Assembly (NCBI GenBank): GCA_019918135.1
Contig: WBZZ01005955.1
Coordinates: 1 to 64,000, forward strand
Source: Paulinella micropora
Lineage: Eukaryota > Cercozoa > Imbricatea > Euglyphida > Paulinellidae
Direction of reading: 5' to 3'
DNA: 64,000 bases
A model generated the notes under the pieces. The model ran no database searches. It was given only the letters and a program-made list of their open reading frames with translations, and had not been told where the DNA came from. This document shows positions 1 through 10,848 of the stretch, one piece after another. A program made the position numbers and the translations under genes. Each line of letters opens with the position of its first letter. Position 1 is the first letter of the stretch.

Positions 1-69
1 AAGAAAGAAAAATGCAGAGCCGAGCAGTGACGGAACAGGACAGGAAAGGACAGGGCAGGGCAGGATACA

Positions 70-71
<2 letters not shown>

Positions 72-126
<55 letters not shown>
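72..126. repeat. (GA)n microsatellite
   Basis: Uninterrupted GA dinucleotide run of about 55 bases in AT-rich DNA left of the Polinton. A simple repeat; no gene seen between 1 and 950. Confidence 0.95.
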
Positions 127-128
<2 letters not shown>

Positions 129-198
129 ACTGTCCAGACATATTCACTGAACTACTAATTTTCACTCACTCCGATCATTAGTATATTACTACTGATGC

Positions 199-282
199 AA
201 ACATAAACATTAATATTAATAACATGAATACTTAAGCTACATATTACGCAACATATCTAAACATAAACATTAATATTAATAA
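199..282 (+). repeat. 60-bp-period direct repeat, two copies
   Basis: A 24-base AT-rich word (AAACATAAACATTAATATTA and following bases) occurs at 199-222 and again at 259-282, with related AT-rich sequence between. It is non-coding, and nothing else is recognisable in 127-448. Confidence 0.6.
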
Positions 283-443
283 GATTAATACCAAGCGACC
301 TAATATTAATACTTTCAATTAATACGCTCGATTTAATAACTAGGTTTCCACCTTAGATAAAGGTATGACTTAATAGCTATACTTTTCACGTGGACGATCC
401 TTGAGTCCGATTGTAAAAATTGTTCTCTCAATAAAAACGAAGA

Positions 444-448
<5 letters not shown>

Positions 449-525
<77 letters not shown>
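449..525. repeat. (GA)n microsatellite
   Basis: About 77 bases of GA dinucleotides. Ser/Leu-rich and Arg/Glu-rich reading frames across it on both strands are by-products of the repeat, not genes. Confidence 0.95.
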
Positions 526-527
<2 letters not shown>

Positions 528-548
528 CGGAAAGGAAGGAGGTAGAAA

Positions 549-638
549 GGAGGGACGGGTGGATGGAGGAAAAAAGGGAACAAAGTGAAAGGAGGGACAG
601 GTGGATGGAGGAAAAAAAAAGGGAACAAAGGGAAAGAA
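549..638 (+). repeat. Two tandem purine-rich units of about 45 bp
   Basis: The segment AGGAGGGACGGGTGGATGGA followed by an A-rich stretch is repeated once with few changes. The purine-rich strand continues from the neighbouring GA tract. No coding potential is seen. Bases 639-860 hold no recognisable feature. Confidence 0.7.
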
Positions 639-852
639 GTTGGTTAAAGGACTGACGAAGCAGTGGAGAGACAGTCGGCCCCCAAGTTGGTCCTTGCAAA
701 GCCGTAATGCTTCCAACAACAAAGCAGAAATGTTTGGCCTTCATCCAAGTTCTTTAAAAGACAAGTGGTACCTTCCACATTACTCGATGCTCCCCAGAGC
801 ACATTCCCAAAAAGTTGATCCGGCTGTCCCTAATTAGTGCTTTTCATTCGGG

Positions 853-930
853 CATTTTCACAGTGGGGTCAGGATGTTTTGCCTAATTCACAGGGGGGGC
901 AAATGTTTCGCCTAATTCACAGAAGGGTCA
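853..930 (+). repeat. Degenerate tandem repeat flanking the Polinton
   Basis: Three adjacent degenerate units each begin CACAG and contain a G run; two of them carry the word GCCTAATTCACAG. The DNA just right of the element (22,066-22,080) also starts with a long G run and GCAAA, consistent with the Polinton having inserted into such a G-rich repeat. Confidence 0.45.
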
Positions 931-946
931 GGCAACTTTTCGAAAA

Positions 947-952
947 TCATAG
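947..952 (+). other. Left candidate target-site duplication (TCATAG)
   Basis: TCATAG immediately precedes the left inverted terminus and recurs at 22,060-22,065 at the right terminus. Six bases is the usual Polinton target duplication. Two bases (TC) are also explicable as part of the right terminus, so the duplication may be only ATAG. Confidence 0.6.
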
Positions 953-1090
953 GAGAAGATAAGTACTCTTTTTCTGCAGGTATTTTCAAGAAAATACCAG
1001 CAAAAAAAGGGTTATTCAGCCCAAATCGCCATTTTAAAACAACTAACGAAATCAAAGAGAAACCAAATAGAAATCAAAAAGGAATCAAGA
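953..1090 (+). repeat. Left terminal inverted repeat of the Polinton
   Basis: Matches the reverse complement of 21,924-22,061 with only a few substitutions. It contains an internal hairpin: GGTATTTTC at 979-987 pairs with GAAAATACC at 990-998 around a two-base loop. The stretch 1091-1496 between it and PolB is AT-rich, with nothing recognisable except TATA-like words just upstream of 1497. Confidence 0.93.
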
Positions 1091-1496
1091 ATTAATAATT
1101 TAATTGATTATTTTACATTTATAAAAATATATAAGCATAAATATATATAGACAATGCAAATAACAAAAATTTACAAGGAGAAGCAAGACGAAAGAGAAAT
1201 AACGAGAATGCTCTCGCATACTACTACAGCCACCAAGAAAGGCTGAAGGAGGAAAGAAAAGAAAAAGTATAAAGCAAAAGCAAGAACTCAAAAACATAGA
1301 GGAATATAAATGGAAGATACAAAAGGTGGAAGATAGACTGAGTAAAATAACTGTTTAAGCTATTACAGCCAATTATTTTTTTGATCTGGTAAAAATATTT
1401 TCAATCTAAAGATATAACAGACATATAATATCTGTAAAAAGATTAATTAATTATTTTTAGAAAAAGTATCTTACCTTATATATACATAACTGTAAA

Positions 1497-4400
1497 ATGT
1501 CAAAACCACAACTACCGCCAAGACTAAACAAAAGACATGTGAAGCTACTTCAAACCAAGGCTAAGCTGAGAAGGGTTGAAACGAAAGATAAAAGAAATCG
1601 CCAGGACCTTTTATCTAGCATCCGTAGTAATACGATGGCAAATCTCCGCGAATCTAAAACGCAAGAAGCGAAGCGACGAGAATTTAGATCCTATGATTAC
1701 AAGGTCAGAAGAGATAATCGTCTGAACTTTCTCACATACTATTTCAAAGACATTGATATAAGTTTCTACGATACTAACATACTTGAAGAGAAAGTATTGA
1801 TACAAGCAATCAGAAATGCGAGGAGTCGAGGAATGACAAACAACTCTGATGTACACATATCTATAACATACAGCACAATCCTGGGGAAAGATATAACCAC
1901 TACTACAAAAAGCAAACATTTAACTCTTTCTTACTTCGCGAATATGACACCAAGTTTATAGATGCTGTTAACGAGTTCAACTTAAGCAACATTGAAGCTG
2001 GCGAGAATGGATACGAAAGAGATATCAAATATGTTGAAATAATATTAGTTCAAGAGAACGGCGGATGATGCTATGAAGGAGTAAGAGAAAAAAGGGAAAA
2101 GTTGAAGAGGGGAGGAAGATATCATCACCAAGCAAAAAAAATAACTGCTTATTATTCCTGTGTAAGCATATACTTGATATCCATCCGTTGAATAAGAAGA
2201 GATATAATGAAATTAGAAGCGAGTTTAAACTTGAACCTAATTCGCCTTTACCGTTTCCATAGCAGTTGAAATTTTAAACAAATACATAGAAGAAAGTAAA
2301 ACATATGAAATAACAAATGCGATAATCAAGGAAAGGAAACGAACGAGTAATGATTGCGAAGAGGCGGACAAACTAATCTTTTCAGAAAATATTATCGACT
2401 AGAAAAACAGTTTAAAAAGAAATATGAGGACTGCTTGCGAGTATATATTAATAAGCACACCTGCGACCTTAACAGAAAGAATTTGTAGATACACTGTTAA
2501 AAAAGAATGATAAAAGAAGATTGCTGACAGATTTCTACCCAGAAGAACACATTAACAACGACAGCATAATTCATTATGATTTGGAAACTTGGAGAAATAA
2601 AGAAATAGCGGATGGTTATGATATCCACGATTGCTACATAGTCGGATACACACAAGGCGGTGAAGGCTTTCAATACATAGCTGGCGAAGATCTTATAAGT
2701 AGATTCGTTGACCTATTAATTGAACGAGGCAAGAAGATTAAGGAGGGATAGGTGAAACCACTTAAAAGAGGAAGAAGAAATAAGAAAAAGGACGAACCGC
2801 CAACCCTGTATGTTAATGCTTTTAACGGTGCGAACTTTGACCACTACTTCATACATCAAGAATTAATAAGAAGAGGTATTAAGATTAAGGAATCAAAAAT
2901 TAATAACGGCTCTATCATCAGTTTAGAGTTTGAAAATATTAAAATGTGGGATATGTGTAAGCACACTCAATGAAGTCTGAAAGCAAATTTTGAAAGTATG
3001 GGGTGTACCGTTATGAAGGGAAACTTTGACCACGACACCAAAGCTCGCAGATGGGAGGATATGGACACCAAGACGAGGCAAGAGTGCTTAGACTATTTGA
3101 AAAACGATGTTATGGGTTTGAAGGAGTTAAACGACAAAATAAACACTACTATCTACACCGCACATAAAGTTAATATTATCTTATATCTCAACTTCCAGCC
3201 TGGCTTTCAATATATGGAAAATATATATACATAAAAAACACGAGGTAAGACTTCCAAAAATAAAGGAAGAATTAGCCTTTAGAAAAGCAATCATAGGCGG
3301 AAGGTCTTACCCTTCTAAGAGGCGGCTTATTTCTAAGCAGTATGAACAATATTTGAAAAAACAGTTATCATTTCACGACATAGACGGTTATCTTGTGGAT
3401 GCTGATGTTGTCTCTCTGTATCCAACCGCGATGTTAAATGAGTTTATGGTCGGCGACATTATAGAAACAATCGGGCCATTTGACCCGCGGAACCTTCCAC
3501 TTGGTATCTATAACCTTGACTATATTTCGCCTAAAAACATATTACATTCGCGAATTTGACAGCGAGACCGAATGGGTTCTCTTAAATGGAGGTTGGACGA
3601 TATGAAGGACCAATGGCTTACGAGTGTAGACATCACCGATATGGTAGCTGAGGGTTATGAAGTCCGCATTCATAAAGGATACTACTCCGTCCGCGGAGAA
3701 CAAGTTTTCAAAGTCTACATAGATGATATGTTCAAAGCTAAGGAAAATGCGGAGAAAGGTAGCCCACAATATTTGCTCGCTAAGTTGTTTATGAATAGTC
3801 TATACGGCAAGATGATACAAAAGCACATACCTTCAAAAACAGCATATATAACCACCAATGACGAATACTGGAAATTTTGGAATCGTAACCAAATAACAGA
3901 CATAGTAAAATTCGTTGATAAGGATGGAAAGGACTTATGGTATTTAACAGGTCTCCCTCGCAATAAAGTGATATTAGAAGATAGCATAACAAAGCCGACA
4001 CACTATGAGGCATTCATACTAGCATACAGCCGTCGTATTATGTATAGATATATGAAGGAGGCTAACCCGAATGGGAGTATTGGAGCATTGAAGAAGACTT
4101 TTATTACACCGATACGGACAGCCTCCAAATACACGCGAGATGTGCTAAGTATGTAAAGAATACGGGTAATAAAAAATTAGGAGGTATTGGAGACGATTTA
4201 GGCGATGGATGTAAAATTATAAGGGCCTCTTGGATAGCTCCGAAATTGTATATGTTAGAATTTACAACGAAGGATGCTTTTACGGAAGGAATGACTAAGA
4301 ATGACTTAAAACATATTTCAAAAGGAGTTCATATTGAAGTGGTAAACGGAGTTAAAAAGTATTTTCATTTTAGGGGTAAAGGTTTGGAGGCTAAGCAACT

Positions 4401-4632
4401 TAACCCCGCCATATTTGAAAAGATGGACAAAGGCGGTAGCATTGAAAATGTTAAGGACTTCCAAATGAAAAAAATACATATGAACAGAAACAACAAACAG
4501 CAACAAGTCCCGCACTTTAGTACAATACACAAGCAAAACATAAAAAAACAAGTTAATAAGAACAAGTGGGCGGGTCGTGAGTTTATTAACGATAACGACA
4601 GCATCCCACTCGGCTTTCAAATCAAAAATTAA
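1497..4632 (+). pseudogene. polB: Protein-primed family B DNA polymerase, broken
   Basis: Replicative polymerase of the Polinton, expected to copy the element from protein-primed ends. The N-terminal part (1497-1961) runs into a frameshift; the family's conserved pre-exonuclease region, including an NNCLLFLC-like patch, can be followed to about 2270. Exonuclease motifs are visible: YDLETW near 2570, FNGANFDHYF near 2825 and LDYLKNDV near 3090. Polymerase motif A (DADVVSLYP) is near 3398, motif B (FMNSLYGK) near 3790 and motif C (YTDTDS) near 4105. Breaks include a TAG at 2749, a TGA near 2971 and frameshifts near 1960, 2270, 3230, 3540 and 4080. All catalytic motifs survive, but in different frames, so no functional product is expected. 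Confidence 0.92.
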
Positions 4633-4645
4633 ATTATAAATATAC

Positions 4646-5321
4646 CTACTTTTTTTTTACTCCTTTACCTTTGAAGCTCCTACTAGTATGAATTCCTTTT
4701 TTAGGTTTCACTAGCTTAGTATTTACAGCCGTCGCCCCTAACAATGATACGGGGTCAAATGCGGTTCGGTAGTTCGTGGTTAGCTTCGCCGTCTTTGCTC
4801 GTTTACCGCTTGGATTTACCTTTATAGCTACTCAGTCAATTACTCCTTCAATTAGGTCCCTTGTGCTACTGCCTTTATTGCATGTGGTCGCCTTTACTCC
4901 AGTCTGTCGGCTTAAGTCTTTCGCTATCGTACCACCTAGTGAATGACCCGTCAGCTCTACATTATCCTTACCATATTTCTTTATGACTTCATTAACCAAC
5001 TTCTGCTCTTCTTGGGGTTCTTTTTAATACTCCCTTTACTAATGCGACATCGGTTAGCAGATCCCTTTTATCCAAACTTTCTCTAAATACTACAATAGCT
5101 TTACCATCTTTTTCATACACTGTTGATTTTTCTTTGCTCGCGACTGGCTTCCATCCGTCAGCACCCTTTCTCTCTGACGAAGACAAATAGACATCCTCAG
5201 ACAACTCCGCACTGCCTCCCTTTTGCTTCCTGTATGCCTTACCTGCCTTTTTCAATGCTTTTCCGTAGCTTATATTATGCTTAGTGGAGTAAGCCTTAAC
5301 GAAGACGATCCACTCGGACAT
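4646..5321 (-). pseudogene. Lipase (class 3-like) virion-type protein, broken
   Basis: The N-terminus starts MSEWIVFVKAYSTKHNISYG, a small basic domain common in virion proteins of large DNA viruses and Polinton-like viruses, followed by Gly-Gly at residues 35-36. After a frameshift near 5030 the next frame contains ELTGHSLGGTIA, the nucleophile-elbow motif (GHSLGG) of class 3 lipases, at about 4930-4960. An in-frame TGA lies near 4835. Lipases of this type occur in some Polinton-like viruses and virophages and may act on host membranes during entry (inference). The next gene to the left is PolB, in tail-to-tail orientation with only 13 bases between the two ends. Confidence 0.75.
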
Positions 5322-5386
5322 TGCATGGTTCCTATATTAATTATGTAACTTTTTATTTTTAAACTCCCTACTATATACACCCTACT

Positions 5387-5638
5387 ATGTCCACCCTTAC
5401 GAGACTGTGCGAGAAGCTCCAACAACTTTCAATTGAAAGCGAAAAGATCATTTTCTCTCGCCGATGTTCAAAAGGTAATACACAACGAAATAAAAGTGAT
5501 TGAAGAAAAGATAAATACTCAACCAAAAGACGTGTTTCATTTCGGGAAATACAAAGGAAAAAAATACAAAACATCGCAAAGATTGATAAGCCATACATCG
5601 AATGGTTAGTTCGTCAGCCGTGGTGTAGTAAGAATTGA
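5387..5638 (+). pseudogene. Small GKYKGK-domain protein, frameshifted
   Basis: ATG at 5387 opens a frame that shifts near 5460; the C-terminal part contains FHFGKYKGKKYKNIAKIDK and YIEWL, ending at TGA 5636-5638. The FGKYKGK...YIxWL pattern matches a small domain (DUF3820-like) found in bacteria, phages and large DNA viruses, whose role is not settled. It lies between the lipase and the DCL-like gene. Function is not assigned. Confidence 0.5.
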
Positions 5639-5668
5639 AAAAGTATTTACCGTAGGCCCGAGATACAT

Positions 5669-6290
5669 TTATTGACGAAGGAGATATATTTTACCTCTAA
5701 TATTGATTTCTTTTTTTATTATTCGCAATATTGCTTTCTGTTTGTGGAAATCACTAAACTTGGTGAAATGCGGTTCTTTCAAAATGTTGTCCTCAACTTC
5801 TATTTCTCTATTCACTTCAAGGTATTGTTTAAAGATGTCTTTGAATTGTATGATGTCAAAGTGGTGGTCTACGTGGACATCAAGGTCCCGCTCATATATG
5901 TCGCCACTTATTTCGCATATGTAACGGGGTTCCACGAATACATCAATAGCCATAAGGTCAAGATATTCTTGTATTTGCGGTCTTATCGTATTCCTGCTCG
6001 CATCTTTTATCACTCTCGCTATTTTTTTTAATTCGCTAAGCCCTATGAGGTCAACACAGCAATTCCACGAAAACTGCTTACCATTTACACGAAAGTGTTT
6101 GCTTCCTGTCGTTAAATTACTTTCAACATCAATGATACCATCTTTTATGCGTGGGTGGTGGGTTATCAGGTCTCGGATGAAATTACTATCTTCTGGGTTC
6201 AGTCTTTCTCCATCATTATATTTGCTTATAAGTCTTCAAGACTTATGTGGGATTTGATAGATGCTTTTGTTAGAAACCGCCTACCCCCAA
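5669..6290 (-). pseudogene. DCL/DUF3223-like protein, broken
   Basis: The open part (5669-6013, extending upstream in the same frame to about 6240) contains LNPEDSNFIRDLITHHPRIK, then GKQFSWNCCVD, then YICEISGDIY and DVHVDHHFDIIQFKDIF. The C..sG...hVDH..p.F arrangement is that of the DUF3223/DCL domain, a small Cys/His domain with an HNH-like look found in plants and large DNA viruses. A frameshift near 6240 removes any clear start. The biochemical role is unknown; nucleic-acid binding is a guess. A spacer of about 70 bases separates it from the capsid gene. Confidence 0.55.
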
Positions 6291-6377
6291 CAACATACAA
6301 CTTCCGATAATAAAACATATTACTATATTATATTAGAAAAAAATATTAAAAAAATTAATTACCTCCTCTTACCTGGG

Positions 6378-7872
6378 TTAACTAATAGTAATTACATTTT
6401 CCTTCACACTAACAGTCCGCTGAGTAATAGCTAGAGTGTAGTGAGAATGGACTTTGTTTCGGCAGGTTCCAATAAACTCCCATCGCCGTTCCTGAGTTAA
6501 GTCAAGCCCGCTAATCTCGTTCTGGTCCTTGCTCCACAGAGGGCGGTTGTTGTCCCAGCAATTAGCATAAACCCAGTTGTATTGATAGACATTAGAATTC
6601 ATCAAGGCAGTACCCTCCAACCTCGGTTTCATAATCATATAGTCTTCAAGGTTAGCCACAAATACATCAAATTCTTCCGCTTAGCACCATTAACAACAGC
6701 ACCCGTAGCAGACCGCTCATCATTTACATCGTTGTCATAAGCGGTATTTACATTTTCGGTAGAATGAAACACACTGTGATAAATCTTCTTCAACCTCTGC
6801 CCGTGTCCGCGGTCAAATCTCTAAACAATGTTTTGGTTTTCAGTTGATTTACCATCGCTATTAGTTCCAATAGTATTCTTATATACATAGGGACAATATC
6901 AAAACTCATACCACCGCCCGCAATCTGGCTTTGAATAGATTGAATGACTCCAGGGTTCTGCTCAACAGCAAGAAACAAGTTAAGATTGCTAACAGCAACA
7001 TTCTCATCACCGACTGCGATGTTAGCACCGCCACCAGGACTTAGAGGGTCGGCACCAGAATAATAAATCTTCCCATTCCAGACAATTCGCATCGTCAAAA
7101 TCTCAGGAAACATAATAGTTTTATCAAGGGCGAAAATAGTGTTGTAAAGCATACCAAGATTCAGCTTGATGTTAATCGCCATATTACCAGCACCAGCATT
7201 ATCGCCCAAAGCACCAGCAGTAAAATACTTCGCCTCATTGTAAGTCACATTAACAGGCATTGGAGTTCCACTTCCGGCCGCGATGAGAGCATCATTATGA
7301 CGGCGGGCATTAGTGTTGAAGGAGGTTGAAACATATTGGCCATATCTGCTTGAAGTGCTGCGACATCAACATTAGCATCAAGAACAGTCGCCTTTCTGTC
7401 GGTAATGTCAATATCAATCTTGCTGTCAGCATTACACTTTTGAAGCATACAGCCAGCACCAATGCCAACATCGTGGTTTTCAAGTGCGAGAAAGTCTTTA
7501 AGCGAAGTCTCAGGCTTCCAAATCATCTTTGTAACATTTCCAACATAGTTCAAATCGCACAGATAAACTCCGCTACGGGTTTGAAGTTGAATTTGTCTAA
7601 TAGGAGCAAGGCGATCCATATAAGCCTTGTTGTATTTAGTATCTGTGTCTGGGATAGTGAAAACTCAGAACTGACCTAGCCAAGTTAAATGGGCGACTAA
7701 TAAGGTCAAATGTGCTTTCTTGTCCTCCCGCGGAGGTAATAGTGACATTTCCATTACTGCTTTCTCGTGGGTTAAGTTTATTCAAACGATAAGAAGCACT
7801 GATGTAGTCAGTCTTGCTGAAATCTAGTTCGCCTCCGTGTTGTGTGGGCATTTTGTTTTTTCGGGTTTTCAA
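6378..7872 (-). pseudogene. MCP: Major capsid protein (double jelly-roll), frameshifted
   Basis: Four consecutive minus-strand frames together have the size and character of a Polinton major capsid protein (about 490 residues): start at 7872 with an early Gly-Gly (TQHGG|ELDFSK) and YISASYRLN; the next frame (7619-7245) with SGVYLCDLNYVGNVTKMIWK; the next (7260-6790) with NLGMLYNTIFALDKTIMFPE; and the last (6659-6378) with NVYQYNWVYANCW and PLW. Frameshifts lie near 7640, 7255 and 6665. It would form the hexameric capsomers of the virion. Position next to the penton gene fits known Polintons. Confidence 0.85.
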
Positions 7873-7963
7873 GTTTTGGTTGTCCTATATTGTAATATGA
7901 GAAAAAAATAATTCTAAAATTAATTACCTAGATTTTAACAAATTAAAAAATGATGTAAATAAA

Positions 7964-8743
7964 TTAAAATAATTCGTTTCGCGGTAAATAAAACAATAAT
8001 GTCATTACAATGCCGAGACCGTTGAGGTTAATGGGTTGGTCGTTTTCCTCAGTTAAGTAAAACCGATACGCATTGCTTGAACTCGTAGATAGCCGTTTGC
8101 CATACTCCGACCCGCTTCCGTCGTAGATAACAGAGCCAAACGGGATTTCATTCGCTGTGTATATTTCTTGGAGCACGTGGTTATCACCCTCACCAACTAG
8201 GTCGCTTTGTAGATACAATGTTTTTTCGCCCGTCAATATTATGACATTTGATGACCTTAGGTTATTATTAGCAAAGAAATAAGTAGAGGACCGCTCAAAC
8301 CCCATAATTTTGTGAATACAAGTTTTGTCATCAAATACAAACCGCGGTTGAATGTTAATGGGATTGCCTGCTACGGTAAATAATAGCTTACCGTCTTCTG
8401 GGTCGGTGTTTGTGTTGTTGCTTGTTATTGTGTATGTGTAGTTGTTTGGGCTATCTGCGGTTAGCACCTCGGCGAGCTTATTTTTTAAGTTGTTCATTGT
8501 GTAGTTGCCTTCGGGTATCGTAATGAGTGCATCGTTGCCGTTTTCACTTAGAGTAAAAGTATTGTAGGGGCTCGCCACAGAGTAATACGACTTCGGCACA
8601 TAAATATGAAGTATTTTACAATGTGTTGGGTTGTCTAACCCTTTCATATCAATCGAGTGAGTAAAATCACTGTCAGTGCCATTTATCCTATTTTTGCTAT
8701 TGACATAGTAAATATTGCTACTTCGCCCGCCTTTATACTCCAT
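7964..8743 (-). CDS. Penton / minor capsid protein (single jelly-roll)
   Basis: Intact frame of 259 residues from ATG 8743. The beginning, MEYKGGRSSNIYYVNSKNRI, and the run ILHIYVPKSYYSV...NTFTL are typical of Polinton and Polinton-like-virus minor capsid proteins, which build the five-fold vertices. Gly-Gly at residues 5-6 could be a maturation cleavage point. It lies directly upstream (on the minus strand) of the major capsid gene. It is one of the few unbroken structural genes of this copy. Confidence 0.8.
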   Translation of the reverse strand: MEYKGGRSSNIYYVNSKNRINGTDSDFTHSIDMKGLDNPTHCKILHIYVPKSYYSVASPYNTFTLSENGNDALITIPEGNYTMNNLKNKLAEVLTADSPNNYTYTITSNNTNTDPEDGKLLFTVAGNPINIQPRFVFDDKTCIHKIMGFERSSTYFFANNNLRSSNVIILTGEKTLYLQSDLVGEGDNHVLQEIYTANEIPFGSVIYDGSGSEYGKRLSTSSSNAYRFYLTEENDQPINLNGLGIVMTLLFYLPRNELF

Positions 8744-8841
8744 TGCAGAGACTCCGCCTCCGCACCTCCGTTTTTTGGTAAAGCTTTTTTAAAAAAAGGT
8801 TCGTATATATTAGCAGATAAGTAATTTTTGTTTTAATTACT

Positions 8842-9890
8842 TCAAATAAAGATATCAAAGCCGTAACCGTTCTGGGCTTTCAACTCCTCCGCTTCGTCTG
8901 CTTTTAAGTCTGTGAAACCGCTAGCAAATATAAAGCGGTTCCCTTTCGCTCTTTCTAACAAAAACCTAATACTGTGCCACCCGCAGTCTGTTGTGTCGCT
9001 TTGGTTTTTAACCTGATTAACCTTCATAAGCAGGTATGTGCTCGGCTTACTCTTTTCAATAAGCTGTTTCATTTGGTGTTGAAATAGGTCAGTCGGTTTA
9101 TACAGTGCGAGCGGAGTTGTCTTTAATGATGTCAACCCAAACAGCAATCCAATGTGAGCCCGCTTGACTAGACTTATCCAAGTTCATTATAAAACCATAC
9201 TTCTTTCATTTTTCCGGTTTTAATGCGTTTATTTCATCGCTCGCTACTGTCCCTAAATACCAATCGTGCTTTTTCATAATGTCGTCTATTTCATCCGTCA
9301 TTAGCCCGCGGAAGCATTCCCCACCTTGATTTTTAATGACATCATCTTCTAAGCTGGTGGCGTATTTTGGAATAGATTTATTAAGTCTTTCACATCCTCA
9401 TTGCCTGCTGGTGGCTGTTCTTCTGGTTCTGGTCCTGGTTGTGGTTCTGGTCCTGGTTGTTATTGTTGTTGTTGTTGTTGTTGTTGTGGTTCTGCTTGCT
9501 TCGTTTTCTTTTCTATCCAAGCATTAAATGAAGCCCATCCTTCCGCAGATGTTTTGATGTTTTTCGTTGTTTCGTGTTTGATTAAAAATTGTAAAGTCTT
9601 TTTGTAATTAACAACTCTTTCTCCCTTGACAAGGATAACTACAACACCAGCTTTTTCTAAATCTTGAACGATTTGCTTGTTAGTTTTTTTGTTATCACCT
9701 CTATTCTGGACAGAGCTTTCAACCATCTCATTAACTATTTTTTCTCGCTGTAAATGCTCAATCTTACTTAGATTTGCATTCTATTGTGGAGTTATATCTT
9801 CTTCCTTAGTATCAGACGACGGAGGTTTTTTCCGAGCTCGTTGTGGGCTTTTACTGTAATTATTGTTATTGTTTGGTGGTATTAATAAAA
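8842..9890 (-). pseudogene. PRO: Adenain/ULP1-like maturation protease with poly-Q linker, broken
   Basis: The catalytic region has GSHWIAVWVDI near 9150 (His) and DTTDCGWHSIRFL near 8975 (Cys), the hallmark of the adenovirus-type cysteine protease used by Polintons to mature virions. Upstream (9726-9460) lies a Lys-rich segment ending in a run of Gln codons (about 9460-9485) and a Pro/Glu/Gly linker, so the product looks like a fusion of an unknown N-terminal domain with the protease. Breaks: frameshift near 9130, TGA near 9212 where the family tends to have Trp, frameshift near 9350, and a TAG near 9782. The start is uncertain; the same frame is open to about 9890. Confidence 0.8.
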
Positions 9891-9910
9891 GCCTTTTAGT
9901 TTTTTTGGAA

Positions 9911-10440
9911 TTATCTGAGTTCTTCGTTTATTCGTTTCAACCTTTTAATCTCTCTTTTCTTTTCTTCTTGTCTTTCCTTTATTTCAGCATCCTCCTTCCT
10001 CTCTCTTCTTTTCTTTTCTTCTTTTTTCTCTTCAAGGTCTTTCATTTCTTTTATTTCCAACCTTTTCTTTTCTTTTTCTATCTCTTCCCTTTTCTTCTTT
10101 TCCTTTTGTTCCTCGTCGTGTATCAGTTCATATTTTTTTTGTATGTTGTCTTGTATCTGGTTTCGGTTCTCGTGTTCAAGACGATTGAAGTCGGACTTAA
10201 TTACTTTCTCGCGGGTTTTTCGCTTGTAGGGGTGGTTCTTTTCTTCTTGCCCATATATTTCAAAAAAAGTTTAACAATTTGAAGTGTTGAAAGATCATTC
10301 GTTTTCTCGCCAAAGTTGAGATATGCTCGTTTGCCTTTCACTTTAATATATGGTCGGCCATCTTTGGTTCTGTATATCCTCGGCGGTCGTTGTTTTCGCA
10401 GAGACTTCGCCTCCGCACCTCCTCTTCTTAATTTTTTCAT
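9911..10440 (-). pseudogene. Basic virion-type protein with coiled-coil tail, frameshifted
   Basis: From ATG 10440 the protein begins MKKLRRGGAEAKSLRKQRPP, then IYRTKDGRPYIKVKGKRAYL, a short motif recurrent in structural-type proteins of Polinton-like viruses. The frame stops at 10,201, but the neighbouring frame continues with an almost pure Glu/Lys/Arg coiled coil to TAA at 9911-9913. The Gly-Gly after LRR resembles a protease processing site. Role unknown; a virion core or DNA-associated protein is plausible. The 24-bp stretch coding GGAEAKSL recurs upstream of the penton start (8752-8775). Confidence 0.55.
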
Positions 10441-10506
10441 ATGTATATTGTTAGCGAAAAAAATTAATAGAAAGTTTAGTTTAATACAAAACCACAACAG
10501 AGGGGG

Positions 10507-10814
10507 TTAACGAAACTTAACAGCTCCTTCTCGTTGCTTGCCGTATTGTTTCGCCGCCGCCTTTGCTACACGATCAGCATAAGGCACTCCGACATCGCTT
10601 AAAAATGTAGCTCCTCTTGAAATCGCTTTGTTCTTTCTCAACCATCTTTCAATATTTCTGGCTGTTTTTTCTACTTTCGCCCAGTTAATTTTACCGTTTG
10701 TTTCTTTTTTCCTTTCTTCTTTCTTCCTCCTGCTTGTGGCATTTTGACTGGTGAAGGGTTAATTCCGATATTGTAACCTGATGGACTACTGATAATCACT
10801 GGTGATGTTGGCAT
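10507..10814 (-). pseudogene. Small basic virion-type protein, frameshifted
   Basis: ATG at 10814 follows a TATATATAG box directly upstream. The N-terminus (MPTSPVIISSPSGYNIGIN) leads to Gly-Gly at residues 29-30 and a Lys-rich patch; after a frameshift near 10690 the other frame reads through AISRGATFLSDVGVPYADRV and ends KFR at TAA 10507. Short basic proteins ending in a VPYADxVA segment are common in Polinton-type virions (pVI/pX-like position). Function inferred only from size, charge and place between the coiled-coil gene and the ATPase. Confidence 0.5.
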
Positions 10815-10848
10815 CTATATATAGTTCTGAAAAAAATAAATAATAAAA

